Below the pieces are notes generated by a model. That model worked only from the letters and a program-made list of their open reading frames with translations. It made no database searches and was not told the DNA's origin. Positions 31,826 through 35,560 of a stretch of 35,560 bases of DNA are shown in pieces. Position numbers and translations under genes: made by a program. How positions within the stretch are numbered: the stretch's first letter is position 1; every line of letters starts with the position of its first letter. The DNA lies in contig JABXJV010000098.1 of NCBI GenBank assembly GCA_013375355.1, positions 1 to 35,560 of the forward strand, given 5' to 3'. The DNA is from Candidatus Helarchaeota archaeon. Lineage in GTDB: Archaea > Asgardarchaeota > Lokiarchaeia > Helarchaeales > JABXJV01.

Positions 31826-32458
31826 TCATTTTTTAATTGCAATAAGAAGTCCATTTTCTATATTAAGACGGATAATTTCCAGATTTTGATTATTTTTTAC
31901 GAATTCAACAAAATCTCGCATCTCTTTATAACGAGTAAAAATTATAACATCATCAGCAACCATGATTCCGCCTTTTTTCAAATATGGTAACATTTTCTTG
32001 AAATAAGTTAAATAATTATATTTATCTGCATCTATGAATATAAAATCAACTTCTCTAGTCCATTTGTCCAATTCTTGACTAATTTCTCCATGGATCTGAA
32101 TAATATATTTGTCAAGTTTTGCTTTTTTGAAATATTCTTCTGCTAGTTTTATTTTTGGCTCAAATAGTTCTATTGTATAGACTAGACCATTTGTTATTTT
32201 AGCCCCCCATGCTAACCATAAAGTCGAATATCCTACTGATGTGCCTAATTCCAATAAAACTTTTGCTTTTGTTACAACAACGAAAAATTTGAGTAATTTT
32301 GCTGTATTTGGATGAACTGACCAAGGGCGTATCTCATTTTGATGTGTTAATAATTTTTCATAACCAGCTGGTATATCATCCTTAGACCATTCTTTATCTA
32401 GATTTTCCAATTCTTTTGCTATTTTTTTAAAATTCTCCTTAAATGTATTCATACCCAT
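31826..32458 (-). CDS. class I O-methyltransferase (caffeoyl-CoA/catechol type)
   Basis: The 210-residue enzyme has LLELGTSVGYSTLWLAWG as the SAM loop, IELFEPKIKLAEEYF after it, and the metal-binding strand FIFIDADKYNYLTYF characteristic of the family-3 O-methyltransferases (caffeoyl-CoA/catechol). KKGGIMVADDVI also supplies a conserved metal-ligand Asp. Divalent-metal-dependent methylation of a hydroxyl group is expected; the substrate is unknown. ATG 32458 or ATG 32452 may be the start; GGAAG fits the second better. The stop faces that of the adjacent methyltransferase nine bases away. Confidence 0.88.
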   Translation of the reverse strand: MGMNTFKENFKKIAKELENLDKEWSKDDIPAGYEKLLTHQNEIRPWSVHPNTAKLLKFFVVVTKAKVLLELGTSVGYSTLWLAWGAKITNGLVYTIELFEPKIKLAEEYFKKAKLDKYIIQIHGEISQELDKWTREVDFIFIDADKYNYLTYFKKMLPYLKKGGIMVADDVIIFTRYKEMRDFVEFVKNNQNLEIIRLNIENGLLIAIKK

Positions 32459-32605
32459 GACTTCCTTTTCAATTCTTTAAAAAGCAACTATTTCTTTTAA
32501 ATGAATGAAGGGAAAAATTCAATATTTTTCCGTATTAAATATTTTTAAAAATCTGTAGTTTTAATAATTTTATAAGAATTAATTTTAAAATAATAGGTGA
32601 AAATT

Positions 32606-33076
32606 ATGAGCAAAGACATGATTGCGGCTGGCGCGATCGCTGGAGCACTAGTAATAATTATCTTGGACGCAATTATAGGAGTTGGTGCTGGTTTGCAATA
32701 TTGGGGTGGTCCGATGGAAAGAAGAGCAGTGGCATTTGCATTAAGTATCGCCTATTACCAACATCTTGGGGCAAATATTTATATATCAGTAATTATATGT
32801 GCTGTAGCAGGATTACTCGCAGGACTTACCGCAAAGGGTCCTTTATATGGACTAATAGCTGGTATTGGTGCCTATATAGGGTCAATCCTAGGTATTCTAA
32901 TTATTTCAGGCATGGCTTCTTTGATTTTTGCACCGACAATTCCAGCAGAAGTAATTTTTAGGATGGATGATCTAGGCGCAGTAATCACAGGATCAATGAT
33001 GTGGGGTATATGGTTGGTTATAGGATTGGCATTCGTTGGTGGAATGTTAAATAAGGAAGGCGAATGGCGAGGTTAA
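32606..33076 (+). CDS. multi-pass membrane protein, function unknown
   Basis: The 156-residue protein has four hydrophobic segments: residues about 4-28 (IAAGAIAGALVIIILDAIIG), 52-75, 76-98 and 126-150, Gly/Ala-rich and separated by short loops. It has no signal peptide beyond the first helix, and no motif I recognise. A Gly-x-x-x-Gly-rich pattern suggests tight helix packing. ATG 32606 is six bases after GGTG; the earlier GTG 32597 is part of that ribosome-binding site. Stand-alone, converging with the CYTH gene. Confidence 0.72.
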   Translation: MSKDMIAAGAIAGALVIIILDAIIGVGAGLQYWGGPMERRAVAFALSIAYYQHLGANIYISVIICAVAGLLAGLTAKGPLYGLIAGIGAYIGSILGILIISGMASLIFAPTIPAEVIFRMDDLGAVITGSMMWGIWLVIGLAFVGGMLNKEGEWRG

Positions 33077-33096
33077 ATCCTTTTATTTTTTATTAA

Positions 33097-33724
33097 TTAT
33101 TTCTCTTTAGAAAGCGAATTTTTCTTATAAAGAAATAAGTCTATATAACTCTTCTTCTCAAAATCTTTTTTAGTATATCCGAATTTATTAAGTGATTCCC
33201 ATAAAACATTCGTGGTTTTATCTTCAATCATTTTAACCTCTGTTTCGAACACAGCTTGACAAAAACTTCCCAGATTAATTTTGGTTTTTCCAACTTCGCC
33301 AATTACTTCTTTATCTATTTCAAATTCAATATTTTTTAATTTCCATCTTTCACGCTTTTTGATAAAAAGCACTAATTTATAATAATCCAAACGATTTAGG
33401 ATGGTCTCTAATTTATCAATCTCACCTTCAGAAAGAAGTTCAATTGATGTATCAGGTCTTATTTCAATTAAATTTCCCCTATGTGCCCCTTTATAACTAA
33501 ATTCCCCCCTTAAAAAGTTCATCTCTTCATTAAATTCTCTACGAATCCTCAAATGGATGTCATTTTTCGTTAGTTCATGATCAGAATTATCAAAATAAAT
33601 ATCATATTGAATAACATTTTTTAAAAGATGCCCATTTAATTTTTCAATATCAGAAATTAGTTTAGAAGGTTCTGATATACGAATTTTAACCTCATATTCA
33701 TGAAAATGTCCGATTTTTAATCAT
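33097..33724 (-). CDS. CYTH-domain protein, N terminus split by an apparent one-base frameshift
   Basis: The main frame begins with TTG 33552 as MRIRREFNEEMNF. The same frame extends upstream with no start codon and encodes HEYEVKIRISEPSKLISDIE, the E-x-E-x-K first strand of the CYTH (adenylate cyclase IV/thiamine triphosphatase) fold. ATG 33724 lies three bases after the upstream stop, and its frame joins the CYTH frame if one base is removed from the five-base homopolymer at 33714-33718, giving MIKIGHFHEYEVK and about 208 residues, the family length. CYTH enzymes cleave or cyclise triphosphate nucleotides in a beta-tunnel. It is third in a minus-strand operon behind a metallophosphoesterase. 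Confidence 0.7.
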
Positions 33725-33726
33725 TC

Positions 33727-34359
33727 CTATAATACTTGAGCATTTATTTCAGAATCAATAATTTCATATAATATCCCTTTTGGACCAACATTCCATATAT
33801 CTGCATTTCCTAATTTAGCATTACAAGTCCATTGTTCATGAATATGTCCACAACAAACCAGAATTCTCTTATCTTTTTGAATATTTTTAATTAAATCTGC
33901 AAGAGGCTTACTTCCTATATGTCTATCATTATATGCTAAGTCACAATGCATATAAGGAGCTATATGAGAAACTAAAATTAAAAATTTTGATTTCATGGTT
34001 TTTAAAATCTCTTTAGCAGCTGATATATCTTTTTTAATATCACGTGTATCCCCTCCTATACCTAATAAATCACAATCATCAATCTTAACTGGGTTTAAAT
34101 GGATATTTATCGCGTTTTCTAAATTTTGATTAATTCTTTCAAAATAATCCATATTTCCAAAGACAAAATAAGTATCAACAGGAAAATCTGCAAGCTTCAA
34201 TAAGCTTTGTGCTGCCTGAGGTCCTCCTCTAGTAGTCAAATCGCCACAAATAATAATAAAATTTAATTTTGTTGATTGAATTATTTCATTTACGGTAGTT
34301 TTTGCATTTTCGTATTTATATTCAGCTCCATGAAAGTCAGAAAAGGCAATGAATCTCAA
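33727..34359 (-). CDS. calcineurin-like metallophosphoesterase
   Basis: The 210-residue enzyme has the metal-binding series DFHG, GDLTTRGG, FGNMDYF (GNxD-type), SHIAPY and CGHIHEQW. This is a small YfcE/MJ0936-type phosphodiesterase or nucleotide phosphatase. TTG 34359 follows GGTG by five bases. Its stop precedes the CYTH gene's ATG by two bases, so the two are translationally coupled, and a pathway of triphosphate to phosphate ester to product is plausible. The substrate is unknown. Confidence 0.9.
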   Translation of the reverse strand: MRFIAFSDFHGAEYKYENAKTTVNEIIQSTKLNFIIICGDLTTRGGPQAAQSLLKLADFPVDTYFVFGNMDYFERINQNLENAINIHLNPVKIDDCDLLGIGGDTRDIKKDISAAKEILKTMKSKFLILVSHIAPYMHCDLAYNDRHIGSKPLADLIKNIQKDKRILVCCGHIHEQWTCNAKLGNADIWNVGPKGILYEIIDSEINAQVL

Positions 34360-34392
34360 AAAGACACCTAAAATAATTTAAAAAACAGATAA

Positions 34393-34926
34393 TTAAATTT
34401 GTCTTTCTGCAGCTGGAACTGTTCTTTCACAATAAGGGCATTTTACACTCATTGGACCTGCCCACTGTACATTATCTCTATTAATTGGGGCTTTGCAAAA
34501 TGGACAACTGGGTGGAACATCAACAACAACTCTAACTTTTTCTCCAGGAGAAATATGAGTGGTTATGGCTTTTTGGGGCACAGGTTGTGCTACTATCTCA
34601 TTATAGATTGGACTCGATATTTTTTGAACTGGCAATTTACTTCCATGTATATCACAAACCATGCGAATCAATGTCCATGGTCCTGAAAGTTTCATGTTAT
34701 CAAGTCTTGCTGGAGCTCCGCATTTATAACAACGAAAAACTCCTCCATGTAGATCTGATATATATTGGGATTTTTGTGCCAGTGGGAGCTTTATAGATTT
34801 ACTACCGTGTTTTGGACATCGACATTTAATAACAAGAACTCTACCTGCTGCCTTAATCTGATACAATATGAATTCTTGGTTGCATCGTCTACATCTAAAC
34901 ATGTGACTAAAATGAGATTGATTCAT
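34393..34926 (-). CDS. multi-zinc-ribbon protein, function unknown
   Basis: The 177-residue protein contains three zinc-ribbon repeats: FRCRRCNQEF with CRCPKHG, FRCYKCGAP with CDIHG, and CPFCKAP with CPYCER. The first two repeats are related (ribbon, linker, Lys-His-Gly), suggesting an internal duplication. There is no membrane segment. A GGAGG lies ten bases before ATG 34926. It is first of the group with the metallophosphoesterase (33-base gap) and CYTH genes. A nucleic-acid- or protein-binding role is expected but not shown. Confidence 0.75.
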   Translation of the reverse strand: MNQSHFSHMFRCRRCNQEFILYQIKAAGRVLVIKCRCPKHGSKSIKLPLAQKSQYISDLHGGVFRCYKCGAPARLDNMKLSGPWTLIRMVCDIHGSKLPVQKISSPIYNEIVAQPVPQKAITTHISPGEKVRVVVDVPPSCPFCKAPINRDNVQWAGPMSVKCPYCERTVPAAERQI

Positions 34927-35113
34927 GAAATTTTTTCCTCCAAAACTCTATAGTTAAAATAAATTAAAAATACATATCATTAAAATTTTATTGTTGATAA
35001 CCTAAACTTTTTAATTTAAATCAAATTATAATTTTAAAATAGGATTTAAGGAAAATAGGATTGTTGTTTTAAAAAAAATTTATGATATTTAAAGAAGGAG
35101 AGTTTGTAACAAA

Positions 35114-35560
35114 ATGGACGAAATTAAAAAGGTAAAATTAGAAGGTCAAGAGTTAAAAGACGAAAATATTTTACTCTCTAATATAGCATCTCTAACTTCT
35201 GATGACTTTGAATTCTCTGCATTGAGGAGTAAGACGCAAAATCTACAGTATTTAGGAAAAATATTCCTCACAGATAAAAATTTGATTTTTAAGGGGTTTA
35301 ATATCTCAGAAATGAGCCCGATCCGAGAACCAGCTGACAAAATTATTTGTAAACTCGGAGAACCTTATACAAATTCTATTGATTTGGCAACCATTGATAA
35401 AATTTTTGTTGGTCATGATGAAACCTTTGGTCGTAGACACCAAATGTTCTCTAAATTAATAATTACTAGTAAATCTAAGATTTATTATTATATTTTATTG
35501 GAAGAAAAGCTAGTATCTAATAAAGAAACAGTTTATAAATTTACCAAAGAATGGCAATCA
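35114..35560 (+). CDS. N-terminal part of an unknown protein, runs off the right edge
   Basis: An open frame starts at ATG 35114 (AAGGAG about 14 bases upstream) and is uninterrupted for 149 codons to the edge. The predicted protein begins MDEIKKVKLEGQELKDEN and has beta-rich sequence (KIFLTDKNLIFKGF, FSKLIITSKSKIYYYILLEE) that could be a PH/GRAM-like fold. The fold is a guess from strand pattern, and I recognise no family. The 34927-35113 region upstream shows no gene. Confidence 0.6.
   Translation, partial: MDEIKKVKLEGQELKDENILLSNIASLTSDDFEFSALRSKTQNLQYLGKIFLTDKNLIFKGFNISEMSPIREPADKIICKLGEPYTNSIDLATIDKIFVGHDETFGRRHQMFSKLIITSKSKIYYYILLEEKLVSNKETVYKFTKEWQS

Noticed and set aside
34399..34953. 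Several plus-strand open frames opposite the multi-zinc-ribbon gene.
   Set aside because: They are antisense shadows of a gene with clear Cys-repeat structure and have no domain of their own.
1..35560. CRISPR arrays, insertion sequences, tRNA genes or prophage genes.
   Set aside because: No regularly spaced repeats, inverted-repeat-flanked transposase, cloverleaf-type sequence or phage structural gene was found by reading; a tRNAscan or CRISPR finder would be more sensitive.

Overview
The window is strongly AT-rich archaeal DNA and most likely comes from an Asgard (Lokiarchaeota-like) archaeon. The evidence is an Arf-type small GTPase overlapping a longin-like/winged-helix gene, an archaeal/eukaryotic-type ribosomal protein eS30, an Alba chromatin protein, an arrestin-like gene remnant, HEAT-repeat and coiled-coil/proline-rich proteins, and TTTAAATA/TTTATAAA promoter boxes. 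Many genes start at ATG, GTG or TTG five to six bases after a GGTG Shine-Dalgarno core. No tRNA, rRNA, CRISPR array, transposase or phage gene was seen, so this is chromosomal sequence with small accessory patches.

Left part (1-6 kb): the GTPase pair, a pyruvate-kinase-like enzyme and a dodecin-like protein lacking the usual flavin residues. Next comes a tight minus-strand operon of a von Willebrand A (VWA)/zinc-ribbon protein, a thymidylate-synthase-like protein and a QueC-like PP-loop enzyme. A possible small basic protein with a very strong ribosome-binding site lies just upstream. This three-gene module is the best candidate for an undescribed system. It pairs two enzymes of nucleobase chemistry with a VWA protein whose N terminus is Met-Gly-Gly followed by a flexible acidic tail, so a base-derived modification of a protein or nucleic acid is a reasonable hypothesis.

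Middle (6-16 kb): a CoA transferase, a D-2-hydroxyacid dehydrogenase, Alba, eS30, Hsp20, a HEAT/TPR protein, a sucrose-synthase-like GT4 enzyme, a proline-rich coiled-coil protein, a flavodoxin-ferredoxin, a cyclophilin and two small zinc proteins. From 16 to 20.6 kb there is a carbohydrate cluster: two GT4 glycosyltransferases, one fused to a predicted alpha/alpha-barrel domain, and a GH130 enzyme fused to a winged helix. A decayed stretch follows (20.6-21.4 kb), with a frameshifted arrestin-like remnant.

Right part (21.4-35.5 kb): mostly housekeeping and accessory enzymes. These are a LmbE-type deacetylase, two GNAT acetyltransferases, SfsA, an unusual Fe-S protein, a thioredoxin-like protein, DNA polymerase IV with a probable PCNA-binding tail, a D-cysteine desulfhydrase/ACC-deaminase-like enzyme, three methyltransferases, a TIM-barrel protein, a nucleotidyltransferase, and an operon of zinc-ribbon, metallophosphoesterase and CYTH genes.

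Three loci (about 5.41, 21.30 and 33.72 kb) look broken by a single base in a short homopolymer, and one zinc-ribbon gene carries an in-frame TGA. Either a few genes are decaying or the assembly has indels. Reads would decide.
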